DNA from: JAZNOL01 sp045580815
GTDB taxonomy: Bacteria; Bacillota; Clostridia; RUG12999
NCBI GenBank assembly: GCA_045580815.1
Contig: JAZNOL010000022.1
Span: 1 to 18,089, forward strand
DNA length: 18,089 nucleotides
Direction of reading: 5' to 3'
Part shown: one piece after another, positions 1-6,169 of the stretch
Layout: each line of letters opens with the position of its first letter
How positions within the stretch are numbered: position 1 is the first letter of the stretch
Program-made: the position numbers and the translations under genes
Notes under the pieces: generated by a model
Databases searched by the model: none
Told to the model about the DNA's origin: nothing
Seen by the model: the letters and a program-made list of their open reading frames with translations, nothing else

Positions 1-23
1 CTTTCTGTTTTTAAAAATTAAAC

Positions 24-72
24 AACAAAAAAAGACCGCACAATCTGTAAACACAGTATTTTCGCGGTCTTT
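24..72 (-). terminator. Rho-independent terminator of tRNA-Lys
   Basis: Arms AAAGACCGC (31-39) and GCGGTCTTT (64-72) form a perfect 9-bp stem. The 24-nt loop can form a second small stem (CTGT/ACAG). Read on the minus strand the hairpin sits directly downstream of the tRNA and runs into a T-tract (the A-run at 27-33 on the plus strand). This is the arrangement expected for an intrinsic terminator. Confidence 0.85.
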
Positions 73-77
73 AACTT

Positions 78-153
78 TGGTACACCATCAGGGGCTCGAA
101 CCCTGGACACCCTGATTAAGAGTCAGGTGCTCTACCAGCTGAGCTAATGGTGC
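78..153 (-). tRNA. tRNA-Lys (anticodon CUU)
   Basis: The minus strand folds into a complete 76-nt cloverleaf. It has a 7-bp acceptor stem (GCACCAT/ATGGTGT, first pair G-U), a D arm with GCTC/GAGC, an anticodon stem CCTGA/TCAGG around loop CTCTTAA, a 5-nt variable region, and a T arm CAGGG-TTCGAGC-CCCTG. The discriminator is A and the 3' CCA is encoded. Anticodon CTT reads the lysine codon AAG. It has its own promoter upstream and a terminator downstream, so it looks like a single-gene transcription unit. Confidence 0.96.
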
Positions 154-172
154 ATTTCAAACAACATAAAAT

Positions 173-201
173 ATTATATCACAGTTTTGACAAAAAGTAA
201 A
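173..201 (-). promoter_or_regulatory. Promoter of tRNA-Lys
   Basis: On the minus strand a perfect -10 TATAAT (173-178) with an extended -10 TG is preceded, after 17 bp, by TTTACT (196-201) as a weak -35. The -10 lies about 20 bp upstream of the mature tRNA 5' end, a normal distance for a stable-RNA promoter. Confidence 0.75.
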
Positions 202-228
202 TAGGTTTAAATAATTTTCACTATTTTT

Positions 229-283
229 GCTGTTTTATACAATAAACCGACTTGATATTTAACATATTATTGTATAAAACAGC
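229..283 (-). repeat. Perfect 17-bp inverted repeat at the 3' end of the transporter/yerC operon
   Basis: Arms 229-245 (GCTGTTTTATACAATAA) and 267-283 are exact reverse complements separated by 21 nt. The hairpin starts 15 nt beyond the stop codon of the TrpR-like gene. It is the most likely transcript end for that operon. However, the stem is mostly A/T and no T-run follows it on the minus strand, so it is not a canonical intrinsic terminator. It could equally act as a 3' end stabiliser or a protein-binding palindrome. The repeat is certain; its role is inferred. Confidence 0.6.
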
Positions 284-298
284 CACCTATCATAATAT

Positions 299-589
299 TT
301 AGTTGTTTTTCAGTTTTTTTATAACGGACATATATCCTCCGTCACCGTAATTAAGGCATTTATTTACCCTTGAAATTGTTGCCGAGGATGCACCTGTTTT
401 TGCGGCTATTTCATTAAAAGTAAGCCCTTCGTCCAGCATACATGCAACCTCAAGCCGTTGTGAAAGAGATTCAATTTCTTTTACTGTGCATATATCGTCA
501 AGAAAAATTCTGCATTCCTCAGCATTACTTATAAGCGATATTGCCTTACAAAGCAAGTCGGTATTTTGTTTTTTATTTTCATTGTTCAT
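299..589 (-). CDS. yerC: YerC/YecD-family TrpR-related DNA-binding protein
   Basis: This 96-residue all-helical protein matches the YerC/YecD branch of the TrpR superfamily, which is widespread in Firmicutes. The C-terminal half contains the recognisable helix-turn-helix: EGLTFNEIAAKTGASSATIS (residues 54-73), followed by RVNKCLNYGDGGY. The length is normal for the family. The start has a Shine-Dalgarno AAGGCGGTG 7 nt upstream. It begins 19 nt after the ABC ATPase stop and so appears to be the last gene of the amino acid transporter operon. The family is thought to bind DNA like TrpR, but the ligand and targets are not well established. Placement behind an amino acid importer suggests, as inference only, a role in amino-acid-responsive control of that operon. 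Confidence 0.88.
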   Translation of the reverse strand: MNNENKKQNTDLLCKAISLISNAEECRIFLDDICTVKEIESLSQRLEVACMLDEGLTFNEIAAKTGASSATISRVNKCLNYGDGGYMSVIKKLKNN

Positions 590-608
590 AAAAGCACCGC
601 CTTTTTAA

Positions 609-1385
609 TTAAAGCATTTTATTAAGAAACGCTCTTACTCTTGCATTCTGCGGATTATCTATAACCTGCTGCGGAGTGCCATCTTCGGCAATAACACCTT
701 CGTCCATAAAAATTATACGATCAGATACGTGTTTTGCAAACTCAATTTCATGAGTAACTATAATCATTGTTGTGTCTTTGAGAGCAAGGTCTTTTATTAC
801 TTTAAGGATTTCGCCGGTCAACTCCGGGTCAAGTGCTGATGTTGGTTCATCAAAAAACAACACCTTAGGATTAAGTGCCAAAGCTCGTGCAATTGACACC
901 CTCTGCTGCTGACCTCCTGAAAGCTCGCATGGATAGTTATTCATTTTGTTTTCAAGACCTACACGAGCCAAAAGTGCACGTGCTTCTGCTTCTATTGACT
1001 CAAATATCTCTTTTTTGTTTGTTTTAAAATCCGGTCTTTCTTTTGCCAAAAGTTTTGGTGCAAGTGTAACATTATCAAAAGCAGTATATTGTGGAAAAAG
1101 ATTAAACGACTGGAAAACAAGGCCAAAATTCAACTGACGTTTTCTGATTTCAGCAGCTGTAGGACGTTTTTCCAATGCATTAAATATAACTTCACCGTCT
1201 ACGCAAATCTCGCCTTTATCTGCTGTTTCAAGAAAATTTATACAACGCAGAAGTGTTGTTTTTCCGCTTCCTGAAGACCCAAGGATAGAAAGCACGGTTC
1301 CCTCTTCAATTGAAAAATCAATTCCTTTTAAAACTTCTGTTTTGCCAAAATTTTTTACTAAGTTTTTAACTTCTAATATAGGCAT
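609..1385 (-). CDS. Polar amino acid ABC transporter, ATP-binding protein (GlnQ-like)
   Basis: This is the cytoplasmic ATPase that powers import through the neighbouring permease. All motifs of a functional subunit are present: Walker A GSSGSGKTT (residues 36-44), Q-loop Gln92 in VFQSFNLFP, signature LSGGQQQR (155-162), Walker B VLFFDEP (175-181, catalytic Glu180), D-loop SALD, and switch His212 in VTHE. It most resembles the GlnQ/HisP subgroup. At 258 residues it is slightly longer than the usual ~240, with extra residues around 68-80 and 113-130. The Shine-Dalgarno AAGGAGAG overlaps the permease stop region (11-nt gap), which suggests translational coupling. The exact amino acid carried cannot be read from this subunit. 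Confidence 0.95.
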   Translation of the reverse strand: MPILEVKNLVKNFGKTEVLKGIDFSIEEGTVLSILGSSGSGKTTLLRCINFLETADKGEICVDGEVIFNALEKRPTAAEIRKRQLNFGLVFQSFNLFPQYTAFDNVTLAPKLLAKERPDFKTNKKEIFESIEAEARALLARVGLENKMNNYPCELSGGQQQRVSIARALALNPKVLFFDEPTSALDPELTGEILKVIKDLALKDTTMIIVTHEIEFAKHVSDRIIFMDEGVIAEDGTPQQVIDNPQNARVRAFLNKML

Positions 1386-1396
1386 AATATCTCTCC

Positions 1397-2041
1397 TTAC
1401 ACTTTATAATAGGACAGCTTTTTCCCAAAAAATCCGAAAAGAAGCGTCAAAATTCCTACAAAGGCAAGGTAAAATACCGCTGTATAAAACAGTGGCCACA
1501 TAAGACCGTACCCAGCATAGTTCTGTGCTGCCTGTATTATCTCAACAATCATTATAACTCTTGCAAGAGCTGTATCTTTAACAAGTGTTATAACTTCGTT
1601 TGAAATCGGAGCAAGAATTCTTTTTACAACCTGCATAAGTATAATTTTAAAAAAAATTTGCGTTTTTGACATACCCAGCACCTGGCCTGCCCCATACTGA
1701 CCTTTAGCAACACCTTCTATACCTCCTCGGTATATCTCCGAAAAATAACACGCATAGTTTATTACAAATGCCGCTACTACAGAAGAAAATCTTGTAAGCA
1801 CCGGTTTTCCCAAAAGAAAGCCCGGAACATAAAAGAATATTATTATCTGAAGCATGAGAGGCACTCCGCGTATAATCCAGACAAAAGTTTTAACAATATA
1901 TGCCAGAGGTTTGAATTTTGACATGGAGCCAAAAGATATTATAAGACCTAAAGGAAGCGCTAACACAAGTGTTAGCGCAAATATCAGGCATGTGTATTTA
2001 AGACCACCAATCAGGCTTAAAGTTACTTCCCAAAATCCCAT
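1397..2041 (-). CDS. Polar amino acid ABC transporter, permease
   Basis: This 214-residue integral membrane protein is typical in length for His/Glu/Gln/Arg-type (HisM/GlnP) permeases. Hydrophobic segments lie near residues 10-37, 50-75, 85-103, 155-170 and 180-205. The family signature IRGVPLMLQ (57-65) is present. So is the cytoplasmic coupling loop YRGGIEGVAKGQYGAGQVLG (104-123), where the usual EAA triplet reads YGA. Only one permease gene is in the operon, so the pore is probably a homodimer. It lies 15 nt after the binding-protein stop and just ahead of the ATPase gene, with Shine-Dalgarno AAGGAAG. Confidence 0.93.
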   Translation of the reverse strand: MGFWEVTLSLIGGLKYTCLIFALTLVLALPLGLIISFGSMSKFKPLAYIVKTFVWIIRGVPLMLQIIIFFYVPGFLLGKPVLTRFSSVVAAFVINYACYFSEIYRGGIEGVAKGQYGAGQVLGMSKTQIFFKIILMQVVKRILAPISNEVITLVKDTALARVIMIVEIIQAAQNYAGYGLMWPLFYTAVFYLAFVGILTLLFGFFGKKLSYYKV

Positions 2042-2056
2042 TATTTTTCTTCCTTA

Positions 2057-2860
2057 TTATTCAATAGTTTCTACTACTTTAAGAACATTTTCAAAACCGT
2101 ATTTTTTTGCAAGATTCATAAGTGTGCCATCAGCATCAAGCTCTTTTATAGCGGCATTAACTTTTGCAGTAAGGTCGCTGCCCTTTTTGAAGCCAACTGC
2201 ATAAATTTCGGAATCAAGTTCGATTGCATCTACGATAGCAAGATCTGCATAGTCACCGTTTCCGCAAATGTTCTGAGCAAGAATAATATCAACAACAATG
2301 AAATCAACTGCGCCTGATTTCACTTCAGTAAATGCATTAATCTGTGCTGTTGTTGAGAAAATTTTGTCTGCATCTGTAACACTTTCTGCATAAGATGCCC
2401 CTGCGCTTCCACCTTCAACACAAGCTGTTTTGCCTTTAAGGTCTGCTTCTGTTTTGTAAGCATCAAGATTGTCTTTTTTAACAACTACACACTGCTGGTT
2501 AAGCATATATCCATATGAGAAATCAACAAGTTCGGAACGTGCGATGCCATCATCTGAGGAGTTAGCTGTAAAACCGTTCCAGATACAGTCAATCGCGCCT
2601 GAATTAAGTTCGTTATATTTCTGTCCCCAGTCGATAATCTGGAACTGAACATCCATACCAATTTTTTTACCAACAGCCTGGGCAAATTCTGTTTCAAATC
2701 CTGTCCAGTTACCATCAGCATCCTGCTCATTCATGTTTTCAAAAATTGTTACGCCGCAAGTAAGAACCTTGTCTCCTTCATCTGCTGCTTCTTTGCTGCC
2801 ACAAGCCGCAAACGCAAATGCCATACAAAGTACCATAAGTAATGCAATAATTTTTTTCAT
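2057..2860 (-). CDS. Amino acid ABC transporter substrate-binding lipoprotein (SBP_bac_3)
   Basis: This 267-residue extracellular solute receptor captures a polar amino acid for the adjacent permease/ATPase. A lipoprotein signal peptide ends in lipobox FAAC, so Cys20 is the likely lipidated residue. Family features include GFETEFAQAVGKKIG (54-68), the SELVDFSYGY segment with nearby Arg108 (the Arg before VDFS normally contacts the ligand carboxylate), VEGGSAGASY (148-157), and a C-terminal LDADGTLMNLAKKYGF. The start is supported by AGGAGAG 7 nt upstream. It is the first gene of the four-gene operon and has a strong promoter at 2903-2931. Cystine, glutamine or another polar amino acid are all possible substrates. 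Confidence 0.93.
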   Translation of the reverse strand: MKKIIALLMVLCMAFAFAACGSKEAADEGDKVLTCGVTIFENMNEQDADGNWTGFETEFAQAVGKKIGMDVQFQIIDWGQKYNELNSGAIDCIWNGFTANSSDDGIARSELVDFSYGYMLNQQCVVVKKDNLDAYKTEADLKGKTACVEGGSAGASYAESVTDADKIFSTTAQINAFTEVKSGAVDFIVVDIILAQNICGNGDYADLAIVDAIELDSEIYAVGFKKGSDLTAKVNAAIKELDADGTLMNLAKKYGFENVLKVVETIE

Positions 2861-2902
2861 TTTTCATCTCTCCTAAATGGTTTGTTTTTTTATTGTAACA
2901 CT

Positions 2903-2931
2903 AGTTTATCACTTTAACGCATTAAAGTCAA
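2903..2931 (-). promoter_or_regulatory. Promoter with palindromic operator for the amino acid transporter operon
   Basis: On the minus strand, -35 TTGACT (2926-2931), a 17-bp spacer and -10 TAAACT (2903-2908, with extended TG) make a near-consensus sigma-A promoter 43 bp upstream of the binding-protein start. The spacer and part of the -35 contain the 18-bp palindrome ACTTTAATGCGTTAAAGT (2911-2928, perfect 7-bp arms). A repressor bound there would block polymerase. The promoter is well supported; the operator is inferred from symmetry and position. Confidence 0.8.
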
Positions 2932-3053
2932 GTATTTTTTTATTTTTTGTCACTTTTCAACAATTGCTTTTTATTAATTTAGTATATTCTCATGCAATTT
3001 CACAGCATTTTATCGTCTGTTGTTTGATACCAATTTTCACTTATATCTGTATA

Positions 3054-3088
3054 AAAAACAGCCGCATATATTAAATGCGGCTGTTTTT
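3054..3088 (-). terminator. Rho-independent terminator after the PrsA-like/77-aa gene pair
   Basis: Arms AAAAACAGCCGCAT (3054-3067) and ATGCGGCTGTTTTT (3075-3088) form a perfect 14-bp stem with a 7-nt loop. It begins 14 nt past the stop of the 77-residue gene. On the minus strand it ends in a T-run. The A-rich 5' arm means it could also work in the other direction, but no plus-strand gene approaches it. Confidence 0.9.
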
Positions 3089-3101
3089 ATTTTAAATCTA
3101 A

Positions 3102-3335
3102 TTACAGATTGTTTGTTTTCCAATCTTTTGCTTCGGCTTTTGTAAGCGGAACAATTGTTTCCTCAGTGTATTTGCTTTCAGCTCCGCCATTAGCATAAAC
3201 GAAAAATGCGCCTTTTTTTGTCTGATATAAAATTTCTTCATAACCTGTGGGATCGCCAAAAGTACCACTTGACATTCTGCCTATTTCTATAGCAGTTTCT
3301 GTGTTATAAGTAACTCTGTTAATAATTTTTTTCAT
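3102..3335 (-). CDS. Small conserved protein of unknown function (77 aa)
   Basis: This 77-residue soluble protein has no signal peptide or membrane segment. It begins MKKIINRVTYNTETAIEIG and contains the pattern EEILYQTKKGAFFVYANGGA followed by SKY. The same layout (a short 'Y-x-T-x-x-A' start, then 'LY-x-x-K-G-x-F-F-x-Y-x-x-G-G') is recalled from many small uncharacterised Firmicutes proteins, often near mobile or regulatory genes. No function is assigned. It starts 16 nt after the stop of the PrsA-like gene, has Shine-Dalgarno AAGGAGAA, and is followed by a strong terminator, so it is the distal gene of that two-gene operon. Confidence 0.8.
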   Translation of the reverse strand: MKKIINRVTYNTETAIEIGRMSSGTFGDPTGYEEILYQTKKGAFFVYANGGAESKYTEETIVPLTKAEAKDWKTNNL

Positions 3336-3351
3336 AATACGTTTCTCCTTT

Positions 3352-4380
3352 TTATTTCACATCTATTTTTGCATACTCTTTGTCATTCATTTTTATTTCC
3401 GCCTGAGCATTCCACTCATCGGTATATTTCTTTTCTTCAGCAACTTCCAGATAATATTCAAGATTGCTTATTTTATAGTTTCTTTCTTCGTCGCTTGCTG
3501 ACTGAGCAAGATATTCTTCATAAGAAATAACCTGTTCACGTTTCAAAATATGATAGCCAAAACTTGATTTAACCGGCTCACTTATTTCGCCTTCATTAAG
3601 CTTAAACGCTGCATCTTCAAATTCTGCAACCATTGAACCATCCTGAGCAAATGTGTATCCCCCCGGATTAGTCGCAAGCCCTGTGTCCTCAGAAAGACTA
3701 TTCATAAGCACATCAAAGTTACTGCCTGATGTAAGTTTTGCAAAAGCATCATCTGCAAGCTGTTTTGCTTCTTCTTCGGTACGTTTCTGCTCACCTGTCG
3801 CAGGGTCGGATGTTAAAAACAGAATGTGTTTTACTGTTCTGTAATTTGATTTATAATATTCAATTACAGCATCTTCACTTATATCAATTTTCCCATCTTC
3901 TTTGTAACCTGCAAAAAGCTCACTTCCAAGATATGCTTTTTCAAGAGCAGCATCAATACCGGCTTCGGGCACGTTGTACTTTTCTACAACAGCAGCCATC
4001 TGCGGTTTTGCACTGTTTATAAGCCTTGTAGCTTCCGCAGTTTTTGCCGAATAACCTGCTTTTTTTGCCTCTTGCGCAACAATTGTTGATGTAATTATAT
4101 TATCAAGTGCTTCTTCTTTTACAAATTCACCGGCTTTTTTACCCTCAATTTCTGTTGAAGTCCAAAAATCCTCTGTTGCTTCTTGTAATCCAGCAGATTG
4201 TAAAAGCTGTTCTTTGGCAATTGCAAGATAATACATATATTCGTTAAGTGTTACATCATCTCCGTTTACTGTTGCAATTGATGTTGTATCAACAACATTA
4301 ATAAGGCTACAGCTGCAACCGCAAAGCATAATTGCCGTAAGGCAAAAAACAATTACGGTCTTAAACGTTTTACATTTCAT
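3352..4380 (-). CDS. PrsA/SurA-like peptidylprolyl isomerase lipoprotein (parvulin type)
   Basis: This is a 342-residue extracytoplasmic foldase that should help secreted proteins fold outside the membrane. The N-terminus has a lipoprotein signal; lipobox LCGC (19-22) suggests Cys22 is lipidated, with Cys20 and Cys24 nearby. A helical SurA-N-like region around 35-175 includes TVNGDDVTLNEY. A parvulin (PpiC) domain spans about 180-285, with VKHILF (183-188), NPGGYTF (238-244), and the closing FGYHILKRE (274-282). A charged C-terminal helix follows. The start is supported by AGGAGGAG and a promoter at 4415-4443. Location among many secreted-protein genes fits a housekeeping secretion role. The exact orthology to PrsA is not certain. 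Confidence 0.9.
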   Translation of the reverse strand: MKCKTFKTVIVFCLTAIMLCGCSCSLINVVDTTSIATVNGDDVTLNEYMYYLAIAKEQLLQSAGLQEATEDFWTSTEIEGKKAGEFVKEEALDNIITSTIVAQEAKKAGYSAKTAEATRLINSAKPQMAAVVEKYNVPEAGIDAALEKAYLGSELFAGYKEDGKIDISEDAVIEYYKSNYRTVKHILFLTSDPATGEQKRTEEEAKQLADDAFAKLTSGSNFDVLMNSLSEDTGLATNPGGYTFAQDGSMVAEFEDAAFKLNEGEISEPVKSSFGYHILKREQVISYEEYLAQSASDEERNYKISNLEYYLEVAEEKKYTDEWNAQAEIKMNDKEYAKIDVK

Positions 4381-4414
4381 AGTTCTCCTCCTGTATATAT
4401 ACTTTTATATGTTA

Positions 4415-4443
4415 ATTATACAATAAATATTTTTTAATTGCAA
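4415..4443 (-). promoter_or_regulatory. Promoter of the PrsA-like gene
   Basis: On the minus strand -35 TTGCAA (4438-4443), a 17-bp spacer and a perfect -10 TATAAT (4415-4420) lie 35 bp upstream of the start codon, with a very strong ribosome site AGGAGGAG near 4382-4392. No convincing terminator for the preceding gene was found in the same 130-bp gap, which is otherwise A/T-rich. Confidence 0.75.
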
Positions 4444-4510
4444 ATAATTATTAAGAATGTAATTAAATTTTAACATTTCTTGTGGTTTGTTACATTTTTA
4501 TTACACTGCA

Positions 4511-5674
4511 TTAATATGAAATTGAATCGAGCACATATGTTTGAGACATAGAATTGACTCCCGACCCCGGAGTTCCCGCAAAAGGAGAAACGGTTACTTC
4601 AACCGTGTTTTTTTCTGTAATTTCAAGCACACGTTTTGTATAATGACCGGATGAAATACCAACTACCGCAAAACCTCCGCTTTTTCTTGCGGAAACATAA
4701 TATATCCAGTTGTGACTGTCCATCTCACCGGCTGAACCAAGAATTTCTGCAACAATAAATGTATAATCATCTGTTTCACATTTATCAAGTGTTTTATACT
4801 TAACGCCGTCATCATACGCCGAAAGCACCTCATCATAAGAGATTTGAGGCATTTCGGCTTCTTCAACTATTGATTTTACTTTTTCATAATCAACGTCACA
4901 AAGATACGTCACCTCTTCCCTTTTATAGCACAGACCGATTTGTTCTTCATTTATATCAGCCGTTTTTAAATAAAGAGGTTTTAAAACTCGTTCTTCTTGC
5001 CAAAAGCCTTCTGTATCTTTAAATGTTTGACCTTCATAGTCAAAATCACTGTAATACATATTCCATGGACTTCTGGCAGCAGTTATGATATTGTTCGATT
5101 GTTTAAAAACCGTTCTGTCAACTGCTCCACGAATAAAATGATTGCCCGTATCATTAATGGGATTAAGATGGATTTCTCGGTTTTTTGCATCCCATCGATA
5201 ATTTGAAAGAAACTTTGAATATCCATATTCGTTGTTTACACTCCCGTCTGATGCGTTCCCGATATCTTCAATGCAAACGGCAGTTTTTCCGCCGATATTA
5301 TATCCTTTTACTAAAAATCCGTTCAAAATCACCTGTATGTCGGTTTCATAAATTTCGCCTACTATTTCGCCTGTTTTACCACGGCTTATTTTGGGGCCGT
5401 AGCCTCCGCCGGCATATTCCAATTTTGCAGTAAGTAATCTTTCTTCATCGTTGTATTCACAGTTAACGCCGTAGTATCTGTTGCCGTCCGCATTAAGGTC
5501 TTCAAGAATAATCGCCGTTTTGCCGCCTACATTATATGATGGTACCGGCAGAGAGTTTATGTACGCAATTATATCTGTAGAATAAATATGTCCGCACACA
5601 TCACCGACACCTGCATAAACAGACATACATATAGCAAAGATAAACCAAACGATTAGCGTTACAGTTTTTTTCAT
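4511..5674 (-). CDS. Secreted protein with two stalk-like repeats (copper amine oxidase N-like)
   Basis: This 387-residue exported protein has a signal peptide at residues 1-21 (cleavage near VYA/GV). Two internal repeats follow. Repeat 1 (about 27-90) contains IYSTDIIAYINSLPVPSYNV then GGKTAIILEDL. Repeat 2 (about 104-172) contains IYETDIQVILNGFLVKGYNI then GGKTAVCIEDI. The pattern 'I-Y-x-T-D-I ... Y-N-[IV]-G-G-K-T-A ... E-D-[LI]' is recalled from Clostridia surface proteins and resembles the copper-amine-oxidase-N/stalk repeat fold. Residues 175-387 match nothing I recognise. No wall anchor, lipobox or C-terminal membrane segment is seen, so free secretion or non-covalent retention is likely. 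The gene has its own promoter at 5708-5737 and Shine-Dalgarno AAGGAAG. Confidence 0.82.
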   Translation of the reverse strand: MKKTVTLIVWFIFAICMSVYAGVGDVCGHIYSTDIIAYINSLPVPSYNVGGKTAIILEDLNADGNRYYGVNCEYNDEERLLTAKLEYAGGGYGPKISRGKTGEIVGEIYETDIQVILNGFLVKGYNIGGKTAVCIEDIGNASDGSVNNEYGYSKFLSNYRWDAKNREIHLNPINDTGNHFIRGAVDRTVFKQSNNIITAARSPWNMYYSDFDYEGQTFKDTEGFWQEERVLKPLYLKTADINEEQIGLCYKREEVTYLCDVDYEKVKSIVEEAEMPQISYDEVLSAYDDGVKYKTLDKCETDDYTFIVAEILGSAGEMDSHNWIYYVSARKSGGFAVVGISSGHYTKRVLEITEKNTVEVTVSPFAGTPGSGVNSMSQTYVLDSISY

Positions 5675-5707
5675 TATGCATCTTCCTTTTTATTTTTTTC
5701 TTCTTTT

Positions 5708-5737
5708 ATTTTATCATAATTGTACTGTTTTTGTCAA
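5708..5737 (-). promoter_or_regulatory. Promoter of the two-repeat secreted protein gene
   Basis: A consensus -35 TTGACA (5732-5737), an 18-bp spacer and -10 TAAAAT (5708-5713, extended TG) on the minus strand lie 34 bp upstream of the start codon. They follow immediately after the terminator of the preceding PepSY gene, so this gene is a separate transcription unit. Confidence 0.8.
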
Positions 5738-5763
5738 TATACAGCTTGTTTTAAATAACAAAA

Positions 5764-5789
5764 ACGGCATCAGTTTTTGCCAATGCCGC
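5764..5789 (-). terminator. Rho-independent terminator after the PepSY gene
   Basis: On the minus strand a 7-bp stem GCGGCAT/ATGCCGT (closing G-U pair) starts 7 nt past the PepSY stop codon and is followed by TTTTTGTTATTT. It separates the GH36-PepSY unit from the downstream gene. Confidence 0.8.
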
Positions 5790-5796
5790 TTATCAT

Positions 5797-6126
5797 TTAT
5801 CGCACTTCCTTTTCCCATGACAACACTCTGCCATCGCTTGCCGAAATTTCAGCAGAATATTTTACATCATTATAATAAAACTCCAAGTCGTACACAAGTT
5901 GTCCGTTTTCCGCATCAACCTCAATTTTAATTGGTCCTATATCTTTCTCGGAAATACCGGCTTTTTCAAAAGCAATATCTTTTGCCCGTTGTACCGTTAT
6001 TTTACTATCTCTTATGATTGCAATCATTTTCGGCCAAACACCGTCTACCGTTTGCGAAATAAGTGCTCCAACCGTAATTCCAACTGCAAACATTATTACT
6101 GCTGTTAATATACTTACCTTTTTCAC
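5797..6126 (-). CDS. Membrane-anchored PepSY-domain protein
   Basis: Read from a GTG codon at 6124-6126 this gives 109 residues. A hydrophobic N-terminal segment (ILTAVIMFAVGITVGALI) serves as an uncleaved anchor or signal. It is followed by one PepSY-type domain: ITVQRAKDIAFEKAGI, then a beta-rich part with YDLEFYYNDVKYSAEISASD and GRVLSWEKE. This resembles YkoI-like single-PepSY proteins. PepSY domains are thought to inhibit peptidases or act as small extracytoplasmic modules. The GTG start is preferred because AAGGAGAG lies 7 nt before it. An in-frame ATG at 6163-6165 would add 13 charged residues and has no ribosome site. It lies 43 nt after the GH36 stop and is probably cotranscribed with it. 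Confidence 0.85.
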   Translation of the reverse strand: MKKVSILTAVIMFAVGITVGALISQTVDGVWPKMIAIIRDSKITVQRAKDIAFEKAGISEKDIGPIKIEVDAENGQLVYDLEFYYNDVKYSAEISASDGRVLSWEKEVR

Positions 6127-6133
6127 GCAAAAA

Positions 6134-6141
6134 CTCTCCTT
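6134..6141 (-). promoter_or_regulatory. Ribosome binding site that sets a GTG start
   Basis: AAGGAGAG on the minus strand, 7 nt before the GTG at 6124-6126. It lies inside the longer open frame beginning at 6165, which has no comparable site of its own. This favours the shorter PepSY protein. Confidence 0.75.
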
Positions 6142-6169
6142 CGTTTTTGCACTTATTTTATCCATTTTT

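Noticed and set aside
78..153. tRNA-Lys as an integration site for a mobile element
   Set aside because: No integrase gene or direct repeat of the tRNA 3' end was found in the window.
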